This document shows, one piece after another, positions 20,264 through 28,738 of a DNA stretch of 64,000 nt. A program made the position numbers and the translations under genes. Every line of letters begins with the position of its first letter. Positions within the stretch are counted from its first letter, which is position 1. The notes under the pieces are model-generated. The model searched no databases. It was not told the origin of the DNA and was given only the letters and a program-made list of their open reading frames with translations. Source of the DNA: Comamonas sp. lk (GTDB taxonomy: Bacteria; Pseudomonadota; Gammaproteobacteria; Burkholderiales; Burkholderiaceae_C); the NCBI GenBank assembly GCA_945860595.1, contig CAMAQV010000006.1, positions 31,012 through 95,011 of the forward strand, given 5' to 3'.

Positions 20264-22066
20264 TCAGGCCACCTCGTGGGGGAAATATTTCTGAACACAG
20301 CGCACCGGATTGGGCGCTGCCTGGCCGAGGCCGCAAATCGAGGCGTCGGTCATCATGATGTTGAGGTCTTCCAGGGTGTCGTTGTCCCAGACTGGCGCCT
20401 GCATCAGCGTAGCGGCTTTGTCGGTACCCACGCGGCACGGCGTACATTGGCCGCAGCTCTCATGCGCAAAGAAACGCATCATGTTCAGCGCCGCATCGCG
20501 CGCCCGGTCTTTGTCGCCGAGCACGATGACCGCCGCCGAGCCGATGAAACAACCATGCGGCTGCAAGGTGTCAAAGTCCAAGGGAATATTGCCCATGCTC
20601 GCGGGCAAGATGCCACCGGACGCGCCGCCGGGCAAATAGCCGTAAAAGCTGTGTCCATCCAACATACCGCCGCAGTATTCGCCGATCAACTCGCGCACCG
20701 AAATACCGGCGGGTGCCAGCTTGACGCCGGGTTGTTTGACACGCCCGCTCACACTGAAACTGCGCAAGCCTTTGCGCCCATTGCGCCCAAAACTGCTGAA
20801 CCACAGCGGGCCCTTTTGAACGATGTCGCGCACCCAGTAAAGCGTCTCAAAATTGTGCTCCAACGTCGGGCGTCCGAAGAGGCCGACCTGCGCGATATAG
20901 GGCGGGCGCATGCGCGGCTCGCCACGGTTGCCCTCTATGCTCTCGATCATGGCCGACTCTTCGCCACAGATATAGGCACCGGCACCGCGGCGGATGTGGA
21001 TGGTAGGCAGCGGGCATGGCGGATTCGCCTGCAAGCGGGCCACCTCCTGCTCCAAAATCGCGCGGCAGCCGTGGTACTCATCACGCAAATAGATATAGCA
21101 GGTATCAATGCCCACCACCTGCGCGGCCACCAGCATGCCCTCCAAGAACCGGTGCGGGTCGCGCTCCAGGTAGGTACGGTCCTTAAAGGTTCCGGGCTCG
21201 CCTTCGTCGATGTTGATGGCCATGAGTTTGGGCGCGGGCTGGTCGCGCACGATGCGCCATTTACGCCCGGCCGGAAAGCCGGCTCCGCCCAAGCCGCGCA
21301 GGCCGGAATCTTCCATGGCCTTGACAACACCTTCCGCGTCCTGGGTGCCCGCTGACAAGGCCGCAGCCAGGGCGTAGCCACCGGCGGCACGGTAGGCATC
21401 CAGGCCGGTGTAAGCCGGTGCGACCTGGACCGCAGAGGCGGCGGGGGATACCGCTTTTTCGCTGCAGCTTGAACCGTCAAAACTGCCTGTATCCACAGCC
21501 GAGGGATGCGCGCCCGCATGCGCCTGAACGGCCAGCGCCACCGACTCCAGCGTGGCGAAGGGCACGGGGTTCTGGTGCACCACCGCAGCAGGCGCCTGCT
21601 CGCAACGCCCGATGCACGGCGCGGAGATGACGCGCACATCGTCACGGCCCAAAATTGCGGGAAGCCGTGCCAGCAGGTCCTGGGCGCCCGCCATCTCGCA
21701 GCTCAGTCCGTCGCACACGCGCACGGTCAGCGCCGCCGGTTCGGCATCGCCCTTCAGAACTTCAAAGTGGTGATAGAAGGTGGCGACCTCAAAGACCTCA
21801 GCCATGCCAATGCGCATCTCCTTGGCCAGCGCCACCAGATGCCGGTCGTGCAGGCAGCGGTAGTGGTCCTGGAGGCGGTGCAAATGCTCGATCAGCAGGT
21901 CTCTCGCATGCGGGCCGGTGCCCAGCAGATCACGCACCTCCTGCACCGCGGCGTCATCCGGCTGGCGACCTTTGAGCTTGCTTTTGCTGCGGATGCGCTG
22001 GCGCATGTCGTCAACCGAACCCAGAGTCACGCTGGATACAGGCAAAGGGGATATTGGCATGTTCAT
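20264..22066 (-). CDS. Formate dehydrogenase diaphorase subunit, FdsG-FdsB fusion
   Basis: A 600-residue fusion of a NuoE-like (FdsG) and a NuoF-like (FdsB) subunit. The N-terminal third has the thioredoxin-like [2Fe-2S] Cys set (VCDGLSC and APCIGRC). The rest has the NADH and FMN sites (LRGLGGAGFPAG and GAGAYICGEESAM) and a [4Fe-4S] cluster (SCGQCTPCR with a later Cys in ICGLG). It takes electrons from the catalytic subunit and reduces NAD+. This fused form is known from Methylobacterium Fdh1B, whereas Cupriavidus has separate FdsG and FdsB. Start placed at ATG 22066; ATG 22060 is possible. No clear ribosome binding site is seen. Confidence 0.92.
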   Translation of the reverse strand: MNMPISPLPVSSVTLGSVDDMRQRIRSKSKLKGRQPDDAAVQEVRDLLGTGPHARDLLIEHLHRLQDHYRCLHDRHLVALAKEMRIGMAEVFEVATFYHHFEVLKGDAEPAALTVRVCDGLSCEMAGAQDLLARLPAILGRDDVRVISAPCIGRCEQAPAAVVHQNPVPFATLESVALAVQAHAGAHPSAVDTGSFDGSSCSEKAVSPAASAVQVAPAYTGLDAYRAAGGYALAAALSAGTQDAEGVVKAMEDSGLRGLGGAGFPAGRKWRIVRDQPAPKLMAINIDEGEPGTFKDRTYLERDPHRFLEGMLVAAQVVGIDTCYIYLRDEYHGCRAILEQEVARLQANPPCPLPTIHIRRGAGAYICGEESAMIESIEGNRGEPRMRPPYIAQVGLFGRPTLEHNFETLYWVRDIVQKGPLWFSSFGRNGRKGLRSFSVSGRVKQPGVKLAPAGISVRELIGEYCGGMLDGHSFYGYLPGGASGGILPASMGNIPLDFDTLQPHGCFIGSAAVIVLGDKDRARDAALNMMRFFAHESCGQCTPCRVGTDKAATLMQAPVWDNDTLEDLNIMMTDASICGLGQAAPNPVRCVQKYFPHEVA

Positions 22067-22284
22067 TGGATAATTGTTGCACAATAGTAAAAATAGTTTC
22101 CCAACTCTGTGCGCTTTTAAAAAAACCCTGCCGATGCGATGGTGGCACGGACAGGGTCAACTAACAGGGTCCGGCGAAAAACTGGGCCAGGCCTTGACCT
22201 CCTGCGGTAGACGCTGCAGGTCAGCGTAAGTCCACTACCGCACGCACTGTCACCAGGCCCATCGGGGCCCACTGTTTCATCGGA

Positions 22285-22419
22285 TTCCACCGCTTTTTCA
22301 TGCGCCAGACGCTTTAGCGCATCCCATTCTTCATCGGGCATGAAGCATTTGTAGTCCAAAGGGCGAACCAAAAGATTGCAAATGAGACCGACCGCCAGCC
22401 TGCCGGCCGGAATGTACAG
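22285..22419 (-). pseudogene. Remnant of an oxalate/formate antiporter family (OFA) transporter, C-terminus only
   Basis: The minus-strand translation here reads LYIPAGRLAVGLICNLL, then VRPLDYKCFMPDEEWDALK. This is like the last transmembrane helix and cytoplasmic tail of OFA-family MFS transporters (GxICNLLxRPV ... MxDxE). The remaining roughly 350 residues are missing, and flanking frames give no further similarity. It lies between formate dehydrogenase and the cytochrome c gene, within about 420 bases that otherwise have no gene. I infer a decayed formate or oxalate transporter once linked to the dehydrogenase. Confidence 0.55.
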
Positions 22420-22506
22420 GGTCTGGTCTAGGCCTGCGCACGTGGAATGCACGCGCCCAGTCAGTACGTGCGAATGCCGATCCGGCCCAGTGCAAGGTCC
22501 CACAAT

Positions 22507-23088
22507 TCACCGAATACTGCTGATGTAGTGCCCCAGGTTTTCAATATCGGCATCGCTCAAAGTCTGCGCGACGCTGGTCATATTGCCCGCGTCATTGGTA
22601 CGCGTGCGGGCTTTGAAATTGCGCAGTTGCTCGACCACATAGTCGTACTGCTGACCGGCCACGCGGGGAATCTCGTTCTGGCCACTGAATCCGCCCATGT
22701 GGCACATGGTGCATAAGGTTTCATCGGCTTTTGCCTTGCCCAATTTGACTTTGGCTTCATCGGCCACAAATCCATTGGGCTTGAGCGGAAAGCGCGCAAA
22801 GTAATTCGCAACGTTAACCATATCAGCACGCGAGAGGTTGGAGGCCATGGGCGTCATGATGGGGTGGCTGCGTCGACCCTCTTTGTAATCCTTCAACTGC
22901 ATATAGATGTAGCGCCAGGTCTGCCCCGCCAGGCTGGGATAGCCTGGGATGACCGCATTTCCATCGTCACCATGGCAGGCTGAACAAACCGCCGCCGTGG
23001 CTTTGCCGGCCTGCAGGTCTTGCGCCTGCGACACCGCTGCTGCGGCGCTGAACAACAACACACCCAACCGCTTCAGAACTGTAAACAT
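22507..23088 (-). CDS. Diheme cytochrome c (c4-like)
   Basis: A 193-residue periplasmic protein with a signal peptide (residues 1-22, ending SQAQ) and two heme c motifs, CSACH and CTMCH, each in its own class I-type domain, as in cytochromes c4. I chose ATG 23088, where the signal peptide begins, rather than an earlier in-frame codon. It lies 93 bases downstream of the PQQ alcohol dehydrogenase on the same strand, so it is probably that enzyme's electron acceptor and passes electrons on to a terminal oxidase. Confidence 0.88.
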   Translation of the reverse strand: MFTVLKRLGVLLFSAAAAVSQAQDLQAGKATAAVCSACHGDDGNAVIPGYPSLAGQTWRYIYMQLKDYKEGRRSHPIMTPMASNLSRADMVNVANYFARFPLKPNGFVADEAKVKLGKAKADETLCTMCHMGGFSGQNEIPRVAGQQYDYVVEQLRNFKARTRTNDAGNMTSVAQTLSDADIENLGHYISSIR

Positions 23089-23181
23089 CGTCAATCTCTT
23101 CCTCGGATAAAAGAACGGCCACCCGAAGGTGGCCGCTACCATCACTGCCCCTCGAAGGGCCAGCTGAACGGGGACCGCCGA

Positions 23182-24906
23182 TCAGTCGGCCAAACCGTAC
23201 ACGACCATGGAGTTACCACGCTTGAAGTCGAGTTGGTTGTTACCGCCGCAGCCCATGGCCACGTACTGCTTGCCGCCCACAGCGTAGGAGACAGGCATGG
23301 CGTTGGCGCCAGCGCCGCAGTTGTGCTCCCACAGCAGCTTGCCGCTCTTGGCGTCGAGCGCGCGGAACAGACCATTGCCTTCACCGTAGAACACCAAGCC
23401 ACCGGCAGTTGCCAGAGCGCCGCCGATCAGGGGCTCATCGGTGTCAAATTTCCATTCCATCTTGCCGGTGTTGTAGTTCACGGCAGCCAGACGGCCCCAT
23501 TGCTTCTCATCCGCGATCACTTTGAAAGCGCCGCCCAGCCACAGCTTGCCGCCAGGGTACTTTGACGCTTCTACGTGGTAGGTCATAGGCTGGTGCAGGT
23601 TCAGCGCATAAGCCAGGTGCAAGTCAGGGTTGACCGCCATGGGCGACCACTCGACACCACCATTGGCACCGGGCAACATGCGTGCGCCGGATGCAGTCGG
23701 CAGCACCCACATATTCTCTTGCGGGATCATGGCCTCGGAGAAGCGGATCAACTCGCCGTTTTCACGGTTATGCACATAGACATGGCCGGTTTTACCGCCA
23801 TGGATCACACCGGGAACCGTGTTGCCGGATTTGTCCTTCACGTCCACCAGGATGGGCGGGCTCACTGCGTCCAGATCCCACACGTCATGGGCGACGTATT
23901 GGAAATGCCAGCGGTATTTGCCGGTATCCAAATCGACCGCGACCAGCGAGTCGGTGTACAGGTTGTCTCCGGGCCGCTCTGCGCCATACAAGTCCGGCGA
24001 CGGGTTGCCCACCACAAAGAAGATGGTGCGCGTTTTCAGGTCGACGGCCGGGTTCATCCAGACACCACCACCCAGGGTTTGGTAAAAGCTGCTGTCGCGG
24101 GCCAATTGCGCTTTCTCGGCGGCAATGTCGCGGTGCATATTGCGACCGGTCGCATCATTCACGGCCCAGACCCCTTCGTGGCCTTTTTCGGGGATGGTGT
24201 GGAAGGTCCAGACCAGGTTCCCGGTCTCGACATCAAAGGCTTTGACGAATCCACGAATACCATATTCGCCACCGTTGGTTCCAATCAAAACTTTACCGTC
24301 TACAACGGTGGGTGACATGGTTTCGCTGTAGCCCTTTTCGGGATCGGCGATTTCAACATCCCATGCCGGCTGGCCGGTCTTGGCGTCCAGTGCAACCAGC
24401 CTTGCGTCCAAAGTACCCATGAACACCTTGCCGCCCTCAACGGCCACGCCGCGGTTGTTCGGGCCGCAGCAGAAGGTGGTGATGGGGCCCATCTTGTGTT
24501 TGTAATGCCAGAACTCTTTGCCCGTGACCGCGTCCAGCGCGTACACATGGTTGAAAGAGGTGGTCATGTACATCACGCCATCGACAACGATGGGCGCGGT
24601 CTCCATGGACTCCAGCACCTCGGTTTGGAAGGTGAATTTGGGCCGCAGATTTTTCACGTTACCCGCATTGATTTGCTTGCCAGGGTAATAGCGGGTCTGG
24701 TCATAGTTACCGTGGGTATGCAGCCAGTTATCGTCTTGGCCTCCCGCGCTATTGAGCTGAAGCTGGCTCACGCTGATACCCTTGGACAAGGTGCTCGCAC
24801 CCTTGCCTTTTTGACCCGTGATTTCTTGGGCGCTGGCAAGGCCCGCGAACCCGCCAACGCTGAGCGAGGCGGCCAGAGCCAGATGGATCCATTTGCAGTG
24901 TTGCAT
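23182..24906 (-). CDS. PQQ-dependent alcohol dehydrogenase (methanol/ethanol dehydrogenase family)
   Basis: A 574-residue periplasmic quinoprotein with a signal peptide (ending GLASAQ) and an eight-bladed propeller fold. It has the adjacent Cys pair that stacks on PQQ (Cys146-Cys147), metal ligands Glu214 (GGEYG) and Asn301 (GNPSPD), the catalytic Asp344 and, two residues on, Asp346 (WDLD). Asp at that +2 position marks lanthanide-dependent enzymes such as XoxF and PedH; calcium enzymes have Ala, Ser or Thr. There is no C-terminal heme domain, so it needs a separate cytochrome, which is encoded next. Start at ATG 24906, preceded by AAGGAGA. The alcohol is not known. Confidence 0.92.
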   Translation of the reverse strand: MQHCKWIHLALAASLSVGGFAGLASAQEITGQKGKGASTLSKGISVSQLQLNSAGGQDDNWLHTHGNYDQTRYYPGKQINAGNVKNLRPKFTFQTEVLESMETAPIVVDGVMYMTTSFNHVYALDAVTGKEFWHYKHKMGPITTFCCGPNNRGVAVEGGKVFMGTLDARLVALDAKTGQPAWDVEIADPEKGYSETMSPTVVDGKVLIGTNGGEYGIRGFVKAFDVETGNLVWTFHTIPEKGHEGVWAVNDATGRNMHRDIAAEKAQLARDSSFYQTLGGGVWMNPAVDLKTRTIFFVVGNPSPDLYGAERPGDNLYTDSLVAVDLDTGKYRWHFQYVAHDVWDLDAVSPPILVDVKDKSGNTVPGVIHGGKTGHVYVHNRENGELIRFSEAMIPQENMWVLPTASGARMLPGANGGVEWSPMAVNPDLHLAYALNLHQPMTYHVEASKYPGGKLWLGGAFKVIADEKQWGRLAAVNYNTGKMEWKFDTDEPLIGGALATAGGLVFYGEGNGLFRALDAKSGKLLWEHNCGAGANAMPVSYAVGGKQYVAMGCGGNNQLDFKRGNSMVVYGLAD

Positions 24907-25125
24907 AGTGCGTGTCTCCTTGTTGTAAATGTTGGTAACCCAGTCCTGAGGAACTCCGCCGCGCTTGTCGCGCGGGGTACAGGGGGTTCCACGGCACGGT
25001 TTTATCTCGCTACACGCAAAAGAGACATGGTACAAACCCTGATCAAGGATCCCGTCAACTCTAGTAAAACCTGAATGCACTCAGAAATTGCTTCAAGCAA
25101 CTTGAACATCAGTATCGGAGCACCC
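24907..25125. promoter_or_regulatory. Divergent promoter region between alcohol dehydrogenase and ankyrin protein genes
   Basis: About 220 bases separate the minus-strand PQQ dehydrogenase start and the plus-strand ankyrin protein start. It includes ribosome binding sites for both genes (AAGGAGA before 24906; GGAGCACCC before 25126). Promoters for both transcription units must lie here, suggesting shared control, but I could not fix a -35/-10 pair. Confidence 0.5.
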
Positions 25126-25797
25126 ATGAATTCCTGCTTTAAACGCCGGTGCCGTCATGCAGCGGCCCTGATCGGGCTCGCAACTTTAGGTTGTATCAGC
25201 CAGGTTCAGGCCCAGATGGGCGCTGACCAGATCAACACCAACGGCCAGTATGTGCTGGCTGCCAAAGCCGGCAAAGTCGAGCGGGTCGCTCAGTTGCTGC
25301 GCCAGGGTGCGTCCGTGGATTCACGCGACCGTCTGGGCAACTCGCCGCTCAATATGGCGGCAGCCAAGGGCAATGAGCCGCTGGTTGACATGCTGTTGGC
25401 AGCGGGTGCCAACCCCAACCTGGCCAATCTCTCCAACGTCACGCCGTTGATGGGCGCTAATTTTGCGGGCAACGCCAGCATCGTGCGCAAACTACTGATC
25501 GCTGGCGCGCAAGTGGATCCGGTGGACCGGGTCAAAAAGACCGCTGCCACCTATGCCGCTGGCAACGGATGCGTGGAATGCATGCAAGCCCTTTTTGCGG
25601 CAGGCATTCAGGTGAATGCCCGGTTGGACAATGATCTCACCCTGCTGATGTGGGCAGCGCCCTACGGACAAGTGGCCATGGTGAACTATCTGCTGCAACA
25701 AGGCGCGGACAAAAACGCCCAAGACAACAGAGGGCAAACCGCTTTGGACCTGGCGCTTGAGGCCAAGCAAGAGGCGGTTGTCCCCCTGTTGCAATAA
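25126..25797 (+). CDS. Exported ankyrin-repeat protein
   Basis: A 223-residue protein with an N-terminal signal peptide (about residues 1-30, ending SQVQAQ) followed by about five ankyrin repeats. Typical units are DRLGNSPLNMAAAKGNEPLVDMLLAAGANPN and LTLLMWAAPYGQVAMVNYLLQQGADKNAQD. Its location in the periplasm is inferred from the signal peptide. Start at ATG 25126 with GGAG seven bases upstream, although the frame is open from 25075. It begins a plus-strand operon with the beta-propeller and binding-protein genes and is divergent from the PQQ dehydrogenase, so a role as scaffold or maturation partner of that enzyme is plausible but unproven. Confidence 0.88.
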   Translation: MNSCFKRRCRHAAALIGLATLGCISQVQAQMGADQINTNGQYVLAAKAGKVERVAQLLRQGASVDSRDRLGNSPLNMAAAKGNEPLVDMLLAAGANPNLANLSNVTPLMGANFAGNASIVRKLLIAGAQVDPVDRVKKTAATYAAGNGCVECMQALFAAGIQVNARLDNDLTLLMWAAPYGQVAMVNYLLQQGADKNAQDNRGQTALDLALEAKQEAVVPLLQ

Positions 25798-25847
25798 AAA
25801 GCAGCCGAGCGCGAGAGCTGTTTCGATCCTTTTTTCATCTGGTTCCC

Positions 25848-26825
25848 ATGCAATACAGGACGACTTATTCCACGCTCGGTCGCTGCGCCGCCGCGCTGGT
25901 CCTTGCTGCGAGCGCCCATTGCACCCGGGCCGATATCTTTGTCAGCAGCGAAAAAGACAACGCCATTGTGGTTTTGCAAAACGACGGAACCTTCATTAAG
26001 AACATTCCAACCTGCAAGCGCCCGCGCCACATGGAGTGGGTCAATGCGGGCAAGCAGATCATGGTGGCCTGTGGCGACAGCGACCAAATCGGTGTGGTGG
26101 ATATTACCGCTGGCAAGCAGGTCGATGCGCTTCACACCAGCGAGAGCCCCGAGATATTTGCACTGTCGCCCGACGGCAAAACCGCTTATGTGTCGATTGA
26201 AGAAGCCAGCCAGATGACGGCTTATGACATCGCCAGCAAAAAACCGCTGTTCTCGGTGAAAACCGGTGCCGAGCCCGAAGGCGTGCTGGCCACGCCCGAT
26301 GGCAAGCTGGTGTACGTGACCTCCGAGGTCACCAACTCGGTACACATCGTGGACGTGGCCACCCGCAAACAAGTGGGGATGGTGAAGGTGGGTAAGCGTC
26401 CACGGCGTTTTGCCCTCACGCCCGATGGAGCCGAATTGTGGGTAACCAACGAACTGTCCGCCAGCGTGAGCATCATCAACACGGCCACGCGAACCGTCAA
26501 AAAAACGCTGGTGTTGGAGATTGCCGGCATGCGCAAGAACGACATCAGCCCCGTCGGCATGCTGATCACACCCGATGGCAAAACCGCCTGGGTCGCCCTG
26601 GGGCGCGCCAACCACGTGGCCGAAGTGGACGTGGCTACGCACACGGTGCGCAAAGTCATTCTGGCGGGCAAGCGGACATGGGGCGTGGGCCTGAATGGCG
26701 ATGGATCACGCCTTTATGTGGTCAATGGGCTCTCTGACGATCTCACCATCGTCGAAGTGGCAAGCGGCAAAGCCATCAAGACCGTGCCCGCCGGGCGTGT
26801 TCCCCATAGCGTGATCACCAATTGA
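25848..26825 (+). CDS. YVTN beta-propeller protein of PQQ-dependent alcohol oxidation clusters
   Basis: A 325-residue exported protein with a signal peptide (ending CTRAD) and repeated propeller blades of about 40 residues, each with a LSPDGKTAYV- or LTPDGAELWV-like strand. It resembles the beta-propeller repeat protein that accompanies PQQ-dependent alcohol dehydrogenases and their ABC transporter. Its molecular role is not known. The start is ATG 25848, 50 bases after the ankyrin gene, and its stop overlaps the start of the binding protein gene (TGATG). Confidence 0.87.
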   Translation: MQYRTTYSTLGRCAAALVLAASAHCTRADIFVSSEKDNAIVVLQNDGTFIKNIPTCKRPRHMEWVNAGKQIMVACGDSDQIGVVDITAGKQVDALHTSESPEIFALSPDGKTAYVSIEEASQMTAYDIASKKPLFSVKTGAEPEGVLATPDGKLVYVTSEVTNSVHIVDVATRKQVGMVKVGKRPRRFALTPDGAELWVTNELSASVSIINTATRTVKKTLVLEIAGMRKNDISPVGMLITPDGKTAWVALGRANHVAEVDVATHTVRKVILAGKRTWGVGLNGDGSRLYVVNGLSDDLTIVEVASGKAIKTVPAGRVPHSVITN

Positions 26826-28018
26826 TGGCGGCCTGTCGCAGCGGCTTCGCCTGCCGCTCGTTCGCTTGGGGCGCGCTACTGCTGATGCCGGCATCCATTT
26901 GGGCCGCAAGCTGGCAGATTCTGGTCGTTGGGCTGCGCGATGATCCGCGCTACGAGCGCAAGACGCTGGAGCAGGCATTCGTCGGCAAACCAACCGGCAG
27001 GCCGCTGGTGGCGGCGCAAATCGCCATTGACGAGCTCAAGGACAACCTACAGGATTCCGGCAACCAATTGAAATTGCAGGACCTGCAATGGGACGGTAAA
27101 AACACCACCGAACTGCTGTCAGAGATCAACAAGCGCAAGGCCCAGGTGCTGCTGCTGGACCTGCCCGCCGAACAGCAGAAGGCACTGATGGAGGCATTCG
27201 GAAAAATCCCCATCGCGCCCATCGTCTTCAACATCAGTGAAAGCAGTGATGCTTTGCGCGGCGCGTTCTGCCACCCCCACTGGCTGCACACCTTGCCCAG
27301 CGACCGCATGTTGGCCGACGCCATGGCCCAATGGCTGGCCGCGCGCAACTGGCGTGACATGGTTGTGCTGGTCGGCTCACAGCCGCAAGACCAGGCGCTG
27401 CGCGATGTGTGGATGGCGTCGGTCAAGCGCTACGGACTGAAGGTCAAAGCCGAGCGCAAATTTGTGCTCTCCGGCGACCCGCGCCAACGCGAAGCCAGCA
27501 ACCCCAAATTGCTCACGGCCGAGCCCGCGCACGACGTGGTCATGGTGCTGGACACCGTCGGCGAATTTGCCAAAGCCCTGCCGTATAACACCGCCCTGCC
27601 CCGCCCGGTGGTGGGCAGCGGCGGCTTGGTGCCGTTGGCCTGGCATACATCGTGGGAGCGTTATGGTGCGCCGCAACTAAGCAACCGGTTCCAAAAACTC
27701 ACCAACAAGCCAATGGCCTCGCAAGACTGGGCATCGTGGATGGCGGTGAAAAGCTTTGCGACCGCGCTGGATGAGGAGCCTAAAGCCAACCTGGCGCAGC
27801 TGCTGCGTAACCTGCGCAGCAGCACAACCACACTGGACGGATTCAAAGGCACTGCGCTGAGCTTCAGGCCATGGGACGGGCAACTGCGCCAGGGTATTTT
27901 TATGGCTCACGGTCAGGCCGTGGCTGGTATGGCACCAGTGGAAGGCGTGCTGCATCCCAAGGAGATTCTGGACACCCTGGGCGTCGACGAGCCCGAAAGT
28001 CTTTGCAAGCGCCGCTGA
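26825..28018 (+). CDS. ABC-type substrate-binding protein, PQQ-alcohol-dehydrogenase system
   Basis: A 397-residue exported protein with a signal peptide (about residues 1-28, ending SIWAA). It has a periplasmic-binding type 1 fold, beginning WQILVVGLRDDPRYERKTLEQAFVGK. This beginning and the overall length resemble the binding-protein-like component of PQQ-dependent alcohol dehydrogenase gene sets. Start at ATG 26825, overlapping the propeller gene stop. Its presumed ABC permease and ATPase are not adjacent but at 1225-2840. The ligand is unknown. Confidence 0.85.
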   Translation: MAACRSGFACRSFAWGALLLMPASIWAASWQILVVGLRDDPRYERKTLEQAFVGKPTGRPLVAAQIAIDELKDNLQDSGNQLKLQDLQWDGKNTTELLSEINKRKAQVLLLDLPAEQQKALMEAFGKIPIAPIVFNISESSDALRGAFCHPHWLHTLPSDRMLADAMAQWLAARNWRDMVVLVGSQPQDQALRDVWMASVKRYGLKVKAERKFVLSGDPRQREASNPKLLTAEPAHDVVMVLDTVGEFAKALPYNTALPRPVVGSGGLVPLAWHTSWERYGAPQLSNRFQKLTNKPMASQDWASWMAVKSFATALDEEPKANLAQLLRNLRSSTTTLDGFKGTALSFRPWDGQLRQGIFMAHGQAVAGMAPVEGVLHPKEILDTLGVDEPESLCKRR

Positions 28019-28075
28019 ACCTGCTTCAGCAGACCCCCCCGCTATACTCCGGCGCACTTTTCAGACGGGTTGATC

Positions 28076-28738
28076 ATGCACTTTCGATTGGATTCGACCT
28101 ATGGCCGGGTCATGGCCTGGCTCAGTATGCACCTGGTCGATCATGGCTTTATCAGGGCCATCTACAGCAATACGTACGCCATCGGCGGCGGCATGCACCG
28201 ATCCAGCCAACCCAGCCCTGCGCAGATCCGCGATTACAAGACCCGACTGGGCCTCAAAAGTATCTTGAACTTACGCGGCGTCAACGAGTTCGGCTCGTAT
28301 GCGCTGGAAGCCGAGGCCTGCGATGCTCTCGGTATTCGGCTGGAAACCTTCCGCCTGTATTCGCGCCAACCACCGACTCGCGATGAAATCCACGGAATCA
28401 AAGCCGTTTTTGCGAATCTGGAATACCCGGCGCTTTTACATTGCAAATCCGGCGCTGACCGCGCCGGTATTGGGGCGGCGCTGTTCCGCATCCTGCATTT
28501 GGGTCATGGGGTGCAGGATGCGCTGACCGAACTCAACTGGCGCTACGGCCACTTCCGCCGTTCGCAAGCCGGCGTGCTCGAATTTGTCCTGGAAACCTAC
28601 GTCGCGCGCAATGCGCGCGCACCCATCGGTTTCATGGAATGGGTCGACAGCGAATACGACCCCAGCGCGCTGGAGAAACAATACCTTGCAGAGGGCTGGG
28701 CCTCGCTGCTGAACGACAAGTTACTGCAGCGCGAATGA
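28076..28738 (+). CDS. Protein tyrosine / dual-specificity phosphatase-like protein
   Basis: A 220-residue soluble protein with the CX5R active site HCKSGADRAG (Cys123, Arg129) and the family's upstream GGGMHRSSQPSPAQI and LKSILNLRG stretches. It should cleave phosphate esters through a Cys intermediate; the substrate (phosphoprotein, phosphoinositide-like or a lipid/sugar phosphate) is open. The start is ATG 28076; a TATACT at 28043-28048 could be the -10 box. Its stop overlaps the start of an ABC exporter gene (ATGA), so the two are coupled in a four-gene operon. Confidence 0.83.
   Translation: MHFRLDSTYGRVMAWLSMHLVDHGFIRAIYSNTYAIGGGMHRSSQPSPAQIRDYKTRLGLKSILNLRGVNEFGSYALEAEACDALGIRLETFRLYSRQPPTRDEIHGIKAVFANLEYPALLHCKSGADRAGIGAALFRILHLGHGVQDALTELNWRYGHFRRSQAGVLEFVLETYVARNARAPIGFMEWVDSEYDPSALEKQYLAEGWASLLNDKLLQRE

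Noticed and set aside
18532..20358. A 608-codon open frame on the plus strand opposite the formate dehydrogenase alpha gene
   Set aside because: The minus strand encodes a complete formate dehydrogenase subunit with all Fe-S motifs; the opposite frame has no domain.
23182..24906. Naming the PQQ dehydrogenase xoxF
   Set aside because: It has the lanthanide-type Asp, but the neighbours are not xoxG/xoxJ and the sequence has an insertion between metal ligands, so the clade is uncertain.
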